A stretch of DNA of 64,000 bases, from assembly GCF_947488945.1 (NCBI RefSeq), contig NZ_CANLBS010000015.1, positions 145,825 to 209,824 of the forward strand. Direction: 5' to 3'. The notes below the pieces were generated by a model. It did no database searches, was not told where the DNA came from, and saw only the letters and a program-made list of their open reading frames with translations. This DNA is from an uncultured Streptomyces sp. (GTDB lineage Bacteria; Actinomycetota; Actinomycetes; Streptomycetales; Streptomycetaceae). Below, one piece after another: positions 41,347-50,119 of this stretch. The position numbers and the translations under genes are program-made. Numbering within the stretch: the first letter of the stretch is position 1; the number at the start of each line of letters is the position of its first letter.

Positions 41347-41389
41347 TTGGTCCAGACCTATTGACGGGTTGGTCTAGTCCTCTTAACGT
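41347..41389 (+). promoter_or_regulatory. Chitinase promoter with paired direct repeats
   Basis: Two 13-bp copies (TTGGTCCAGACCT at 41347-41359 and TTGGTCTAGTCCT at 41369-41381) flank and overlap a -35 TTGACG (41361-41366). A 17-base spacer leads to TAACGT (41384-41389). Known Streptomyces chitinase promoters carry the same type of TGGTCCAGACCT repeats, needed for chitin induction and glucose repression; the motif also resembles the DasR site. Confidence 0.8.
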
Positions 41390-41509
41390 TCCCTTCATCT
41401 TCTCAGCAGCCGGCCCGTCAAACTGCGCACGTCGCGGGCCAACCAGCTTCGCCGCTACGCATGTTGATCCACGTTGTGTCCTGACATCCTCCCCTCCCCA
41501 GGAGGCACC

Positions 41510-43879
41510 ATGCCGTCCCCCGCACGCACGAGAGCACTCCTTCTGGCATCCGGCGCCGCCATCGCCGGACTGCTGGTCGGCGGGCTCTCGGCCGGCGTCT
41601 CGCACGCCGCCGACAACGAGTCGTGCCGTCCCGACGGGCTGTACAAGACGGCCGGCGTCGACGTCCCGTACTGCTCGGTCTACGACTCCGAGGGCCGCGA
41701 GAAAATGGGCGCGGACCACCAGCGCCGCGTCATCGGCTACTTCACCGGATGGCGCACCGGCAAGGACGGCACCCCCGCCTACCTCGCCAACAACATCCCC
41801 TGGTCCAAGGTCACCCACCTGAACTACGCCTTCGCCCACGTCGGCGGGGACAACAAGATCTCCGTGGGCGCGAACAACGCGAACAACGCGGCCACCGGGA
41901 TGACCTGGCCGGGTGTCGCGGGTGCCGAGATGGATCCGGCCCTCCCCTACAAGGGCCACTTCAACCAGTTGACGAAGTTCAAGAAGCAGTACCCGAACGT
42001 GAAGACCCTCATATCGGTGGGCGGTTGGGCGGAGACCGGCGGGTACTTCGGCGACGACGGCAAGAGGGTCGACTCCGGCGGCTTCTACTCGATGGCCACC
42101 AACGCCGACGGCTCGGTCAACCAGGCCGGCATCGACACCTTCGCGAACTCCTCGGTCGAGTTCATCCGCACGTACGGGTTCAACGGCGTCGACATCGACT
42201 ACGAGTACCCGACCACCATGAAGGACGCGGGCAACCCGCTGGACTGGCAGATCTCCAACGCCCGCCGGGCCGGGCTGGTCAAGGGCTACGCGGCGCTGAT
42301 GAAGTCGCTGCGCGAGAAGCTCGACCGCGCGGGCGCCGCCGACGGCAAGCACTACCTGCTCACCGTCGCCGCCCCCTCCTCCGGCTACCTGCTGCGGGGC
42401 ATGGAGACGTTCCAGATGCAGAAGTACCTGGACTACGTCAACATCATGTCCTACGACCTGCACGGCGCCTGGAACGAGTACGTCGGCCCCAACGCCTCGC
42501 TCTTCGACGACGGCAAGGACGCCGAGCTGGCGTCCGCGAACGTCTACGGCAGCTCCCAGTACGGAGGCGTCGGGTACCTCAACACCGACTGGGCCTACCA
42601 CTACTTCCGCGGTTCGATGCCGGCCGGCCGCATCAACATCGGCCTGCCGTACTACACCCGCGGCCACAAGAACGTGCAGGGCGGCACCGACGGCCTGTGG
42701 GGCAAGGCGTCCGCGACGACCTGCCCGGCGGGCGCCGGACTGACCAAGTGCGGTGACGGTGCCGTGGGCATCGACAACCTGTGGCACGACAAGGACACCA
42801 ACGGGGTCGAGTCACCCGCCGGTAGCAACCCGATGTGGCACGCCAAGAACCTGGAGAAGGGGATCGTCGGCGACTACGTCACCGCGTACGGCTTCCCCGC
42901 GAACACCACGCTGACCGGCACCTACGTCCGCAAGTACGACTCCAAGCTGGTCGCGCCCTGGCTGTGGAACGCCCAGAAGAAGGTCTTCCTCTCCACCGAG
43001 GACGAGCAGTCCGTGGCGGCCAAGGCCGACTACGTGGTGGACCGCGGCATCGGCGGCACGATGGTCTGGGAGATGGCGGGCGACTACTCCTGGAACGCCG
43101 CCAAGGGCCAGTACGAGAGCGGCGACACGCTCACCTCGCTGATGTACGACAAGTTCAAGGCGGCCTCGCCGTACGGTGCGAGCAAGTCCAACACGGCGCT
43201 GCCGAAGAAGGCCGTGGACGTGACCACGGAGTTCACCGAGTTCAAGCTCGGCGACTCCAACTACCCGATCACACCGAAGATCAAGATCACCAACAACACT
43301 CGGACCTCACTGCCGGGCGGCACCGAGTTCCAGTTCGACTACGCGACCTCGGCTCCGAACAACGCCTCGGACCAGTCCGGATTCGGCACGAAGGTGATCA
43401 GCAGCGACCACACCGGCAGCAACGTCGGTGGTCTGAAGGGCGACTTCCACCGGGTATCCCTGAAGCTCCCGGCCTGGCAGGCGCTGGCCCCGGGCGCCTC
43501 GGTCGACCTGGCGTTCAACTACTACCTGCCGGTGTCCACGCCCTCCAACTGGACGGTGAACATCTCCGGCACGACCTACGCCCTCGCCGGCGACCTGGCG
43601 CGCGGCACCACGGTGGTGGAGCCGGGCACCACCACCCCGCCCACCACCCCGCCGACGACTCCCCCCACCACCCCGCCGACCACGCCGCCCACCACGCCGC
43701 CGACGACGCCTCCGGGCGGTGCCTGCACCAACCCGGCGTACGTCGCGGGGCAGGTCTACAACAGCGGCACCGTGGTCTCGCACAAGGGCCGCAACTGGAA
43801 GGCCGGCTGGTGGACGCAGAACGAGGAGCCCGGCACCACCGGTGATTGGGGCGTCTGGAAGGACCAGGGCGCGTGCTGA
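41510..43879 (+). CDS. Secreted GH18 chitinase with accessory domain and chitin-binding domain
   Basis: 789 residues. Signal peptide to about Ala33 (SHA/AD). The GH18 catalytic barrel spans roughly 70-555; the catalytic acid is Glu232 in NGVDIDYEYP, where the first Asp of the usual DGxDxDxE is Asn. A beta-sandwich carbohydrate-binding-type domain follows (about 565-700), then a (TTPP/TPPT)n linker (about 705-736), then a CBM5/12 chitin-binding domain (CTNPAYVAGQVYNSG to the end, disulfide C738-C789 region). It hydrolyses chitin outside the cell. ATG with AGGAGG. Strong terminator after it. Confidence 0.95.
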   Translation: MPSPARTRALLLASGAAIAGLLVGGLSAGVSHAADNESCRPDGLYKTAGVDVPYCSVYDSEGREKMGADHQRRVIGYFTGWRTGKDGTPAYLANNIPWSKVTHLNYAFAHVGGDNKISVGANNANNAATGMTWPGVAGAEMDPALPYKGHFNQLTKFKKQYPNVKTLISVGGWAETGGYFGDDGKRVDSGGFYSMATNADGSVNQAGIDTFANSSVEFIRTYGFNGVDIDYEYPTTMKDAGNPLDWQISNARRAGLVKGYAALMKSLREKLDRAGAADGKHYLLTVAAPSSGYLLRGMETFQMQKYLDYVNIMSYDLHGAWNEYVGPNASLFDDGKDAELASANVYGSSQYGGVGYLNTDWAYHYFRGSMPAGRINIGLPYYTRGHKNVQGGTDGLWGKASATTCPAGAGLTKCGDGAVGIDNLWHDKDTNGVESPAGSNPMWHAKNLEKGIVGDYVTAYGFPANTTLTGTYVRKYDSKLVAPWLWNAQKKVFLSTEDEQSVAAKADYVVDRGIGGTMVWEMAGDYSWNAAKGQYESGDTLTSLMYDKFKAASPYGASKSNTALPKKAVDVTTEFTEFKLGDSNYPITPKIKITNNTRTSLPGGTEFQFDYATSAPNNASDQSGFGTKVISSDHTGSNVGGLKGDFHRVSLKLPAWQALAPGASVDLAFNYYLPVSTPSNWTVNISGTTYALAGDLARGTTVVEPGTTTPPTTPPTTPPTTPPTTPPTTPPTTPPGGACTNPAYVAGQVYNSGTVVSHKGRNWKAGWWTQNEEPGTTGDWGVWKDQGAC

Positions 43880-43909
43880 CCCCCGGCCTGCCCGCTTGAC
43901 CCGACGCCC

Positions 43910-43947
43910 GGGAGGACCCGGTGGCCCCGACGCCACCGGGTCCTCCC
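43910..43947 (+). terminator. Strong terminator after the chitinase gene
   Basis: A perfect 16-bp stem (GGGAGGACCCGGTGGC / GCCACCGGGTCCTCCC) with a six-base loop, 30 bases after the stop codon. Confidence 0.85.
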
Positions 43948-44107
43948 GCGTCCGCCCGCGCCTCCGCGCGCCCCGGCCGTGCGCCTCGGGCGTGCCTCCG
44001 CGCGCCCCGCGCCGCGACCGGGCCCCGGTGTCGGCGGGCCGCCCGGCGGGGAGCCTCTCCGGGCCGGACACCGTGTCGCGCCGGACGCCGCGCCGGGCAC
44101 GCGTCGC

Positions 44108-44142
44108 CACCAGCACCAGCACCAGCACCAGCACCAGCACCG
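44108..44142. repeat. CACCAG hexanucleotide repeat
   Basis: Five perfect copies of CACCAG plus a partial sixth in the leader of the Ntn hydrolase gene, 28 bases before its start. Length changes here by slippage would not shift the reading frame of any supported gene. Confidence 0.85.
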
Positions 44143-44169
44143 GCACCGATCCCAGGGAGGCCGCCGCGC

Positions 44170-44715
44170 ATGACCGTCATCGTCGGGCTCGTCCACAAAC
44201 AGCGCGTCCATCTCGGCGGGGACTCCGCCGGGGTCGCCGGGCTCAGCATCACCGTCCGGCGCGACACCAAGGTGTTCCGCAAGGGCCCGTACGTCATGGG
44301 GTTCACCACCTCCTTCCGGATGGGACAGCTGCTGCACCACGCGTTCGAGGCGCCGCACCCCTCGGGCAACCTCGACCGCTTCATGGTCACGACCTTCGTC
44401 GACGCCCTGCGCACCTGCTTCAAGGACGGGGGCTGGGCCCGCAAGGAGTCCGAGCAGGAGGAGGGCGGGACCTTCCTCGTCGGCGTGGCGGGGCGGCTGT
44501 TCCAGATCGAGAGCGACTTCCAGGTGGGCGAGTCCGTCGACGGTTACGCGGCGGTCGGCTGCGGCTACGACCTCGCGCGCGGCGCCCTGCACGCCACCGC
44601 GGGTCTCCGCCTCGCCCCGCGCGAACGCCTCACCGCCGCGCTCGCCGCCGCCACCCACCACAGCGCCGGAGTCTCGGCCCCGTACACCTACGCGGCCACG
44701 CCCCGCCCCGACTGA
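44170..44715 (+). CDS. Orphan proteasome/HslV-like Ntn hydrolase
   Basis: 181 residues. After removal of Met1, the first residue is Thr. It reads TVIVGLVHKQRVHLGGDSAG, and counting from that Thr gives Asp17 and Lys33, the same T1/D17/K33 pattern as the proteasome beta subunit and HslV. A later block VGCGYDLARGALHA mirrors the GSG..A.GAL element, with Cys in place of Ser129. ATG with AGGGAGG nine bases upstream. No ATPase partner is adjacent. Likely a peptidase or amidohydrolase; substrate unknown. Confidence 0.8.
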   Translation: MTVIVGLVHKQRVHLGGDSAGVAGLSITVRRDTKVFRKGPYVMGFTTSFRMGQLLHHAFEAPHPSGNLDRFMVTTFVDALRTCFKDGGWARKESEQEEGGTFLVGVAGRLFQIESDFQVGESVDGYAAVGCGYDLARGALHATAGLRLAPRERLTAALAAATHHSAGVSAPYTYAATPRPD

Positions 44716-45172
44716 CGACCATCGGGCCCCCGGAGTGACGTGTCCGCCCGCGCCGACGGCGCGTTGCTCCGCGACTCGATCCGCACCGCCGAAGGGTGGC
44801 GTGCGGCGGGCGTGTTACCTCATCCGGCGAACGGCCCGTCCCGCTCGCCCCCGTCACCGGCACCCGCGTCCTCTTCGGTGCCGTCCTCGCCCGGTTCCCC
44901 GGCGGTTGGCAGGTGGGTGGGCGTCAGACGGCCGCCGCTCGTGCGGAGGGCACGCCGGAGAGGGCTGCGGGCGGGGGGAACGGCCGGGTCCAGGTCGGCG
45001 ATGAGCAACCGGCCGTCGGAAAGGCGGAAGGCTCGCGTCAGTTCGTCGTCGGGCGGCATGGTCCGTACTTCCGCCCCGACCCGCCCCGCGGATGCGACAC
45101 GGCCGGTATGCCCGCCGCGCAGGTCCGCCCCGCCCAGGCATGGACCGGCGCGGACCGGGCACCGCTCACACC
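44716..45172. other. 457-bp region with only a weak gene candidate
   Basis: Between the Ntn hydrolase and HEAT-repeat genes. The only coding candidate is the short minus-strand frame at 44820-45059. I see no terminator stem longer than about 8 bp, no repeat and no recognisable promoter. Confidence 0.5.
44820..45059 (-). CDS. Possible small hypothetical protein, 79 aa
   Basis: Begins MPPDDELTRAFRLSDGRLL and ends in a Glu/Gly-rich tail (TEEDAGAGDGGERDGPFAG). A GGAAG lies about eight bases before the ATG. The composition looks protein-like, but no family is recognised and the frame may be fortuitous. It lies opposite two + genes with no overlap. Confidence 0.35.
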   Translation of the reverse strand: MPPDDELTRAFRLSDGRLLIADLDPAVPPARSPLRRALRTSGGRLTPTHLPTAGEPGEDGTEEDAGAGDGGERDGPFAG

Positions 45173-45703
45173 ATGGACCGGACGGGAAAAGCCATCGCGG
45201 AGTACCACGCCCTGCCCGAGGAGAGCGGCCGTCGGCGCGATCTCGTCGCGTCGCTGGGCCGGTCGCTCGACCAACGCCCCGACGACGAAGGGGTGCTGGA
45301 CTTCCTGATCGCGGTCGCCGCCGACCACGAGGACCTCGACCTCGCCCGCGTGGAGGCCACCAAGGCGCTGCGGCTGTGGCCGCCGGCCGACCCGGACCTA
45401 CGGCGACGGGCCGGTTCGGCGCTGCGCGCCGCCCTCTCCCACCCCGACGAGGACCTGGTCCGGCAGTACGCCGCGATGGCCCTCGCCCCGTACGCCGACG
45501 ACCCCGGGGTGCACGAGGCGCTGGCCGACGCCGTGCTCGGCGACGAGGACCGGCTGGTGCGGGACAACGCGCTCGCCGCCCTCAGCGAGGCCGGCCCGGA
45601 CGAACGGCGCGCCGGAGTGCTCCACCGGCTCGCCGAGGACACCACCCTGCGCCACGAGGCCCTGCGCATACTCACCGCCTGGGGCCGCGCCCCGGCCGCC
45701 TGA
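45173..45703 (+). CDS. HEAT-repeat-like protein
   Basis: 176 residues, almost entirely helical and rich in Ala, Leu, Asp and Arg. Repeats of about 32 residues with the HEAT pattern are visible (LRRRAGSALRAALSHPDEDLV, QYAAMALAPYADDPGVHEAL, RDNALAALSEAGPDERR). Such superhelical proteins usually bind other proteins. No ribosome binding site is obvious before the ATG at 45173. The stop is four bases from the convergent DinB gene. Confidence 0.75.
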   Translation: MDRTGKAIAEYHALPEESGRRRDLVASLGRSLDQRPDDEGVLDFLIAVAADHEDLDLARVEATKALRLWPPADPDLRRRAGSALRAALSHPDEDLVRQYAAMALAPYADDPGVHEALADAVLGDEDRLVRDNALAALSEAGPDERRAGVLHRLAEDTTLRHEALRILTAWGRAPAA

Positions 45704-45707
45704 GACC

Positions 45708-46223
45708 TCACATGCCGGTCCGTCCGTCGATCAGTTCGCGCAGGACGTCCAGGTGGCCGTTGTGGCGGGAGGTCTCCTCGATGAGGTGGAGCAGGATCCA
45801 GCGCAGGTCGACGTGCCGGCCGTCGCGGATCGGCTGCACGGCCCTGGTGTCCAGGTCGTGCGCGGCCACCAGGCGCCCGAGACGCTCGCTCTGCTCCTCG
45901 TACTCGGCCAGCAGCGTCGCCGGCGGGATGTTGACGGCGACCCGCATCTCGGGATCGGGGTCGTCCTCGGTCTCGTCCACGAGGGGCCCCTCCAGTTCCT
46001 TCCCCAGGAAGACCACGTCGAGCCAGTAGTGGTCGACCCAGCGCAGGTGGCTGAGGAGGCCGCTGATCGTCATCAGCGGGGACCCCGGCAGCGGCGCGCG
46101 GCGGGCGTCCTCCTCGGACAGCCCCTCGCACTTCGCCCGCGCCGTCGCGCGGGCGTACTCCAGGAAGGTGGTCAGCTGGGTGCGTTCGTCCCAGGCATCG
46201 GGGGTGTCGCTGCGTTCGCTCAT
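45708..46223 (-). CDS. DinB/DUF664-family protein
   Basis: 171 residues of the DinB four-helix fold. Metal-binding histidines are in LSHLRWVDHYW (about 56-66) and in IEETSRHNGHLDVLREL near the C-terminus. Actinobacterial members include mycothiol-dependent transferases, so a role in thiol chemistry is plausible. ATG at 46223; 101 bases from hemB, on the same strand and downstream of it. Confidence 0.9.
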   Translation of the reverse strand: MSERSDTPDAWDERTQLTTFLEYARATARAKCEGLSEEDARRAPLPGSPLMTISGLLSHLRWVDHYWLDVVFLGKELEGPLVDETEDDPDPEMRVAVNIPPATLLAEYEEQSERLGRLVAAHDLDTRAVQPIRDGRHVDLRWILLHLIEETSRHNGHLDVLRELIDGRTGM

Positions 46224-46324
46224 CCCGCGCACGATCCCCGAAGCGGAAACGTCTGTCGAATGATTTGCCCGGCCGGCGCACCCGTGGCGCCCGGCGCACC
46301 GCCTCCCGCCCGGGTCCGGTCCGC

Positions 46325-47323
46325 TCAGCCCCGGCCGAGCCGCTGGGCGACCTCGGTCGCCCAGTAGGTCAGGATCATCTTCGCGCCCGCCCGCCGGATG
46401 CCCAGCAGGCTCTCCATGATGGCGGCGTCCCGGTCGATCCAGCCCTTCTCGGCGGCGGCCTCGATCATCGCGTACTCGCCGCTGATCTGGTACGCCGCGA
46501 CCGGCACGTCCACCGCGTCGGCGACCTTGGCGAGGACGTCGAGGTACGGTCCGGCCGGTTTGACCATGACCATGTCCGCGCCCTCCTCCAGGTCGAGGGC
46601 CAGCTCGCGCAGCGACTCGCGGAGGTTCGCCGGGTCCTGCTGGTAGGTCTTGCGGTCGCCCCGCAGCGAGGAGCCCACGGCCTCCCGGAACGGCCCGTAG
46701 AAGGCGGAGGAGTACTTGGCGGTGTAGGCGAGGATCGACACGTCCTCGTGGCCCGTCTGGTCCAGCGCGTCGCGGACCACGCCGACCTGACCGTCCATCA
46801 TGCCGCTGGGACCGACCACGTGGGCGCCCGCGTCGGCCTGGACCTGCGCCATCTCGGCGTACCGCTCCAGCGTGGCGTCGTTGTCGACCCGGCCGTCGGC
46901 GGTCAGCACCCCGCAGTGGCCGTGGTCGGTGTACTCGTCCAGGCAGAGGTCCGACATGACCACCAGGTCGTCGCCGACCTCCTCGCGGACCGCGCGCAGG
47001 CCGAGCTGGAGGATGCCGTCCGGATCGGTGCCCGCGGTGCCGCGGGCGTCCTTGTTCTCGTCCGCCGGGACGCCGAAGAGCATGATCCCGGAGACGCCGG
47101 CCGCCACCGCGTCCGAGGCCGCCTTCCGCAGGGTGTCCAGGGTGTGCTGGCGCACGCCCGGCATCGCGGAGATCTCCACCGGGGCGTCGATGCCCTCGCG
47201 GACGAAGGCGGGCAGGATCAGATCGGCGGGGTCGAGCCGGGTCTCGGCGACCATGCGCCGCATCACCGGCGTCGTCCGCAGGCGGCGGGGGCGGGAGCCG
47301 GGGAAGTTTCCGTACGCAGTCAT
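46325..47323 (-). CDS. hemB: Delta-aminolevulinic acid dehydratase (porphobilinogen synthase)
   Basis: 332 residues. Joins two 5-aminolevulinate molecules to porphobilinogen. The active-site lysines are in TAKYSSAFYGPFREA and MVKPAGPYLD. The metal region reads SDLCLDEYTDHGHCG, keeping a mixture of Cys and Asp residues between the zinc- and magnesium-type patterns. ATG at 47323 (MTAYGNFPGSRPRRLR). Downstream of hemD on the same strand, with a terminator-like stem between them. Confidence 0.96.
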   Translation of the reverse strand: MTAYGNFPGSRPRRLRTTPVMRRMVAETRLDPADLILPAFVREGIDAPVEISAMPGVRQHTLDTLRKAASDAVAAGVSGIMLFGVPADENKDARGTAGTDPDGILQLGLRAVREEVGDDLVVMSDLCLDEYTDHGHCGVLTADGRVDNDATLERYAEMAQVQADAGAHVVGPSGMMDGQVGVVRDALDQTGHEDVSILAYTAKYSSAFYGPFREAVGSSLRGDRKTYQQDPANLRESLRELALDLEEGADMVMVKPAGPYLDVLAKVADAVDVPVAAYQISGEYAMIEAAAEKGWIDRDAAIMESLLGIRRAGAKMILTYWATEVAQRLGRG

Positions 47324-47417
47324 CCTTCGACGATAGACCCGCCTCCCCCGTCCTCTTACCGACACCCCTGCCGGAAAACCGGGCCGCGGCAGCCGGTGTG
47401 CGGCGGCCGGAACGCAC

Positions 47418-47449
47418 CGGGGCCCGGCCGCCGAAGCGACCGGGCCCCG
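47418..47449 (-). terminator. Hairpin between hemD and hemB
   Basis: A 10-bp stem (CGGGGCCCGG / CCGGGCCCCG) with a 12-base loop, 16 bases after the hemD stop codon on the minus strand. It may end or reduce the rex-hemACD transcript before hemB. Confidence 0.7.
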
Positions 47450-47465
47450 CGGGTGTGCCGACGGC

Positions 47466-49136
47466 TCAGGTGGTCGTCCGGCGACGGCGGGCGCCGGGGC
47501 GCCGCTCGCTCGGCCGGGTCACCGGGTCACCGGCCTCCTTGGCCGCGTCCCGGCGGCGCGCGCCGAACTCCGCCAGCGCCTCGGCCAGCTTGTGCACCGA
47601 GGGCTCCGGGGAGAGCACGTCGACCCGCAGGCCGTGCTCCTCGGCGGTCTTGGCCGTGGCCGGGCCGATGCAGGCGATGACCGTCACGTTGTGCGGCTTG
47701 CCCGCGATCCCGACCAGGTTGCGGACGGTCGAGGACGAGGTGAAGAGCACGGCGTCGAAACCGCCGCCCTTGATGGCCTCCCGCGTCTCGGCGGGCGGCG
47801 GCGACGCGCGGACCGTGCGGTACGCGGTGACGTCGTCGACCTCCCAGCCCAGCTCGATCAGCCCGGCGACCAGCGTCTCCGTCGCGATGTCGGCGCGCGG
47901 CAGGAAGACGCGGTCGATCGGGTCGAAGACCGGGTCGTAGGGCGGCCAGTCCTCCAGCAGACCGGCGGCCGACTGCTCGCCCGAGGGCACCAGGTCCGGC
48001 TTCACGCCGAACTCGATCAGCGAGGCGGCCGTCTGCTCGCCGACCGCCGCGACCTTGATCCCGGCGAACGCGCGGGCGTCGAGACCGTACTCCTCGAACT
48101 TCTCCCGGACCGCCTTCACCGCGTTGACCGAGGTGAACGCGATCCACTCGTAGCGCCCGGTGACCAGGCCCTTGACGGCCCGCTCCATCTGCTGCGGGGT
48201 GCGCGGCGGCTCGACGGCGATCGTCGGCACCTCGTGCGGCACCGCGCCGCAGGACCGCAGCTGCTCGGAGAGCGAGGCCGCCTGCTCCTTCGTGCGGGGC
48301 ACCAGGACCTTCCAGCCGAACAGCGGCTTGGACTCGAACCACGCGAGCTGGTCGCGCTGGGCCGCCGAGCTGCGCTCGCCGACGACGGCTATCACCGGCT
48401 GGTGGCCGTCCGGCGACGGCAGGACCTTGCCCTGCTTGAAGACCTGGGCGATGGTGCCGAGCGTCGCCGTCCACGTGCGCTGCCGGGTGGTGGTGCCGGC
48501 CACCGTGACGGTCAGCGGGGTGTCGGGCTTGCGGCCCGCCGAGACCAGCTCGCCGGCCGCGGCGGCCACCGCGTCGAGCGTGGTGGACACGACGGCGGTG
48601 GCGTCGCTCGCGCCGACCTCGCTCCAGCAGCGGTCGGACGCGGTGCGGGCGTCCACGAAGCGCACGTCGGTGCCCTGCGCGTCCCGCAGCGGAACGCCCG
48701 CGTAGGCGGGGACGCCGACTGCGTGGGCGACGCCGGGCACGACCTCGAAGGGCACCCCGGCGGCGGCGCAGGCCAGCATCTCGGCCCCCGCGCCCCCGTC
48801 GAGTCCGGGGTCGCCCGCGACGGCACGGACCACCCGCCTGCCGCCCTTCGCGGCCTCCATGACAAGATTGGCCGCGTCCCTGAGCACAGGCACACCGGCG
48901 GCCGTTGACGCACTGTCAACGGCGGCCAGTTCAGGGGTGCTCACGCCTGCGCGCGCATGTGGGCGGACGACGTCGAGCACCCCCGGCTCGGCGACAAGGA
49001 CGTCCGCGCTCGCGAGCGCCTCGACGGCGCGCAGTGTCAGCAGTCCCGGGTCGCCGGGACCGGCGCCGAGGAAGGTGACGTGTCCTTGTGCGGACAGGAC
49101 CGGAAAGTCGGATGCGGCGTGGCCGGTGGGGCTCAA
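47466..49136 (-). CDS. hemD: Fused SUMT-like/uroporphyrinogen-III synthase
   Basis: 556 residues with two parts. The first ~250 residues are a CobA/SUMT-type methyltransferase domain (FLGAGPGDPGLLTLRAVEAL, then PGVAHAVGVPAYAGVP). The second half (about 265-530) is HemD, which closes and inverts ring D of hydroxymethylbilane (GWKVLVPRTKEQAASLSEQL, AFTSVNAVKAV, AVGEQTAASL, LFTSSSTVRNLVG). A TTG start at 49136 overlaps the hemC stop by four bases. A basic tail follows (RRPGARRRRTTT). The methyltransferase half may or may not be active for sirohaem or B12. Confidence 0.93.
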   Translation of the reverse strand: MSPTGHAASDFPVLSAQGHVTFLGAGPGDPGLLTLRAVEALASADVLVAEPGVLDVVRPHARAGVSTPELAAVDSASTAAGVPVLRDAANLVMEAAKGGRRVVRAVAGDPGLDGGAGAEMLACAAAGVPFEVVPGVAHAVGVPAYAGVPLRDAQGTDVRFVDARTASDRCWSEVGASDATAVVSTTLDAVAAAAGELVSAGRKPDTPLTVTVAGTTTRQRTWTATLGTIAQVFKQGKVLPSPDGHQPVIAVVGERSSAAQRDQLAWFESKPLFGWKVLVPRTKEQAASLSEQLRSCGAVPHEVPTIAVEPPRTPQQMERAVKGLVTGRYEWIAFTSVNAVKAVREKFEEYGLDARAFAGIKVAAVGEQTAASLIEFGVKPDLVPSGEQSAAGLLEDWPPYDPVFDPIDRVFLPRADIATETLVAGLIELGWEVDDVTAYRTVRASPPPAETREAIKGGGFDAVLFTSSSTVRNLVGIAGKPHNVTVIACIGPATAKTAEEHGLRVDVLSPEPSVHKLAEALAEFGARRRDAAKEAGDPVTRPSERRPGARRRRTTT

Positions 49137-50119
49137 AGTGCTCGCTCCCCCATAAGACCGGCCGCGCCCTTGGCGAGCATCTCGGCCGCGAGTTCGCGTC
49201 CGAGGGCCGCCGCGTCGTCGTGCGACGTGGGAACGGGACCGGTGGTGGACATCTGTACCAGCGAGGAACCGTCGGTGGAACCGACGACGCCGCGCAGGCG
49301 CAGTTCGTTGACAGCCTGCCCGTCGACCAGGAGGTCGGCCAGCGCACCCACGGGTGCGGAGCAGCCGGCCTCCAGGGCGGCGAGCAGGGCGCGTTCGGCG
49401 GTCACGGCGATCCGGGTGTACGGGTCGTCGAGCTCGGCGAGCGCTGCGGCGAGTTCGGTGCCGGTCGCGGCACACTCGATCGCCAGTGCTCCCTGGCCGG
49501 GGGCGGGCAGGACCGTGTCGGGCGACAGGAAGTCCGTCACCTCTCCGGTCCGGCCGAGGCGGCTCAGCCCGGCCGCGGCCAGGACCACGGCGTCGAGCTC
49601 ACCGCCGCGTACGAAGCCGATGCGGGTGTCGACGTTGCCCCGGATCGGGACGGTCCGTATGTCCAGACCGTGCGAGCGGGCGTACGCGTTGAGCTGCGCC
49701 ATGCGGCGCGGCGAGCCCGTGCCGACGCGGGCGCCGGCCGGAAGCTGCTCGAAGCTCAGCCCGTCCCGTGCCACCAGCACGTCCCGCGGGTCCTCGCGGA
49801 CCGGGACGGCGGCGAGCACGAGGCCCTCCGGCTGCGCGGTCGGCAGGTCCTTGAGCGAGTGGACGGCGAAGTCCACCTCGCCGCGCAGCAGCGCCTCGCG
49901 CAGCGCCGCGACGAAGACGCCGGTGCCGCCGATCTGCGCCAGCTGATCGCGCGAGACGTCGCCGTACGTCGTGATCTCCACGAGCTCCACGGGCCGTCCG
50001 GTCACCTCGCGGACGGCCTCGGCGACCATGCCCGACTGGGCCATGGCGAGCTTGCTGCGCCGGGTGCCGAGCCGGAGCGGCGTGGTGGTTCCCCCACCCT
50101 GGGGTGAGCTGTCGGTCAT
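49133..50119 (-). CDS. hemC: Porphobilinogen deaminase (hydroxymethylbilane synthase)
   Basis: 328 residues. Joins four porphobilinogens into hydroxymethylbilane. N-terminal LRLGTRRSKLAMAQS, VHSLKDLPT and VGTGSPRRMAQL are family signatures; the dipyrromethane cofactor is attached to the Cys in EAGCSAPVGA. ATG overlaps the hemA stop (ATGA), and its stop overlaps hemD, so the whole operon is translationally coupled. Confidence 0.97.
   Translation of the reverse strand: MTDSSPQGGGTTTPLRLGTRRSKLAMAQSGMVAEAVREVTGRPVELVEITTYGDVSRDQLAQIGGTGVFVAALREALLRGEVDFAVHSLKDLPTAQPEGLVLAAVPVREDPRDVLVARDGLSFEQLPAGARVGTGSPRRMAQLNAYARSHGLDIRTVPIRGNVDTRIGFVRGGELDAVVLAAAGLSRLGRTGEVTDFLSPDTVLPAPGQGALAIECAATGTELAAALAELDDPYTRIAVTAERALLAALEAGCSAPVGALADLLVDGQAVNELRLRGVVGSTDGSSLVQMSTTGPVPTSHDDAAALGRELAAEMLAKGAAGLMGERAL

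Noticed and set aside
44108..44142. CACCAG repeat as a coding tract
   Set aside because: It lies before the ribosome binding site of the Ntn hydrolase gene; reading it as protein needs an upstream start without a site.
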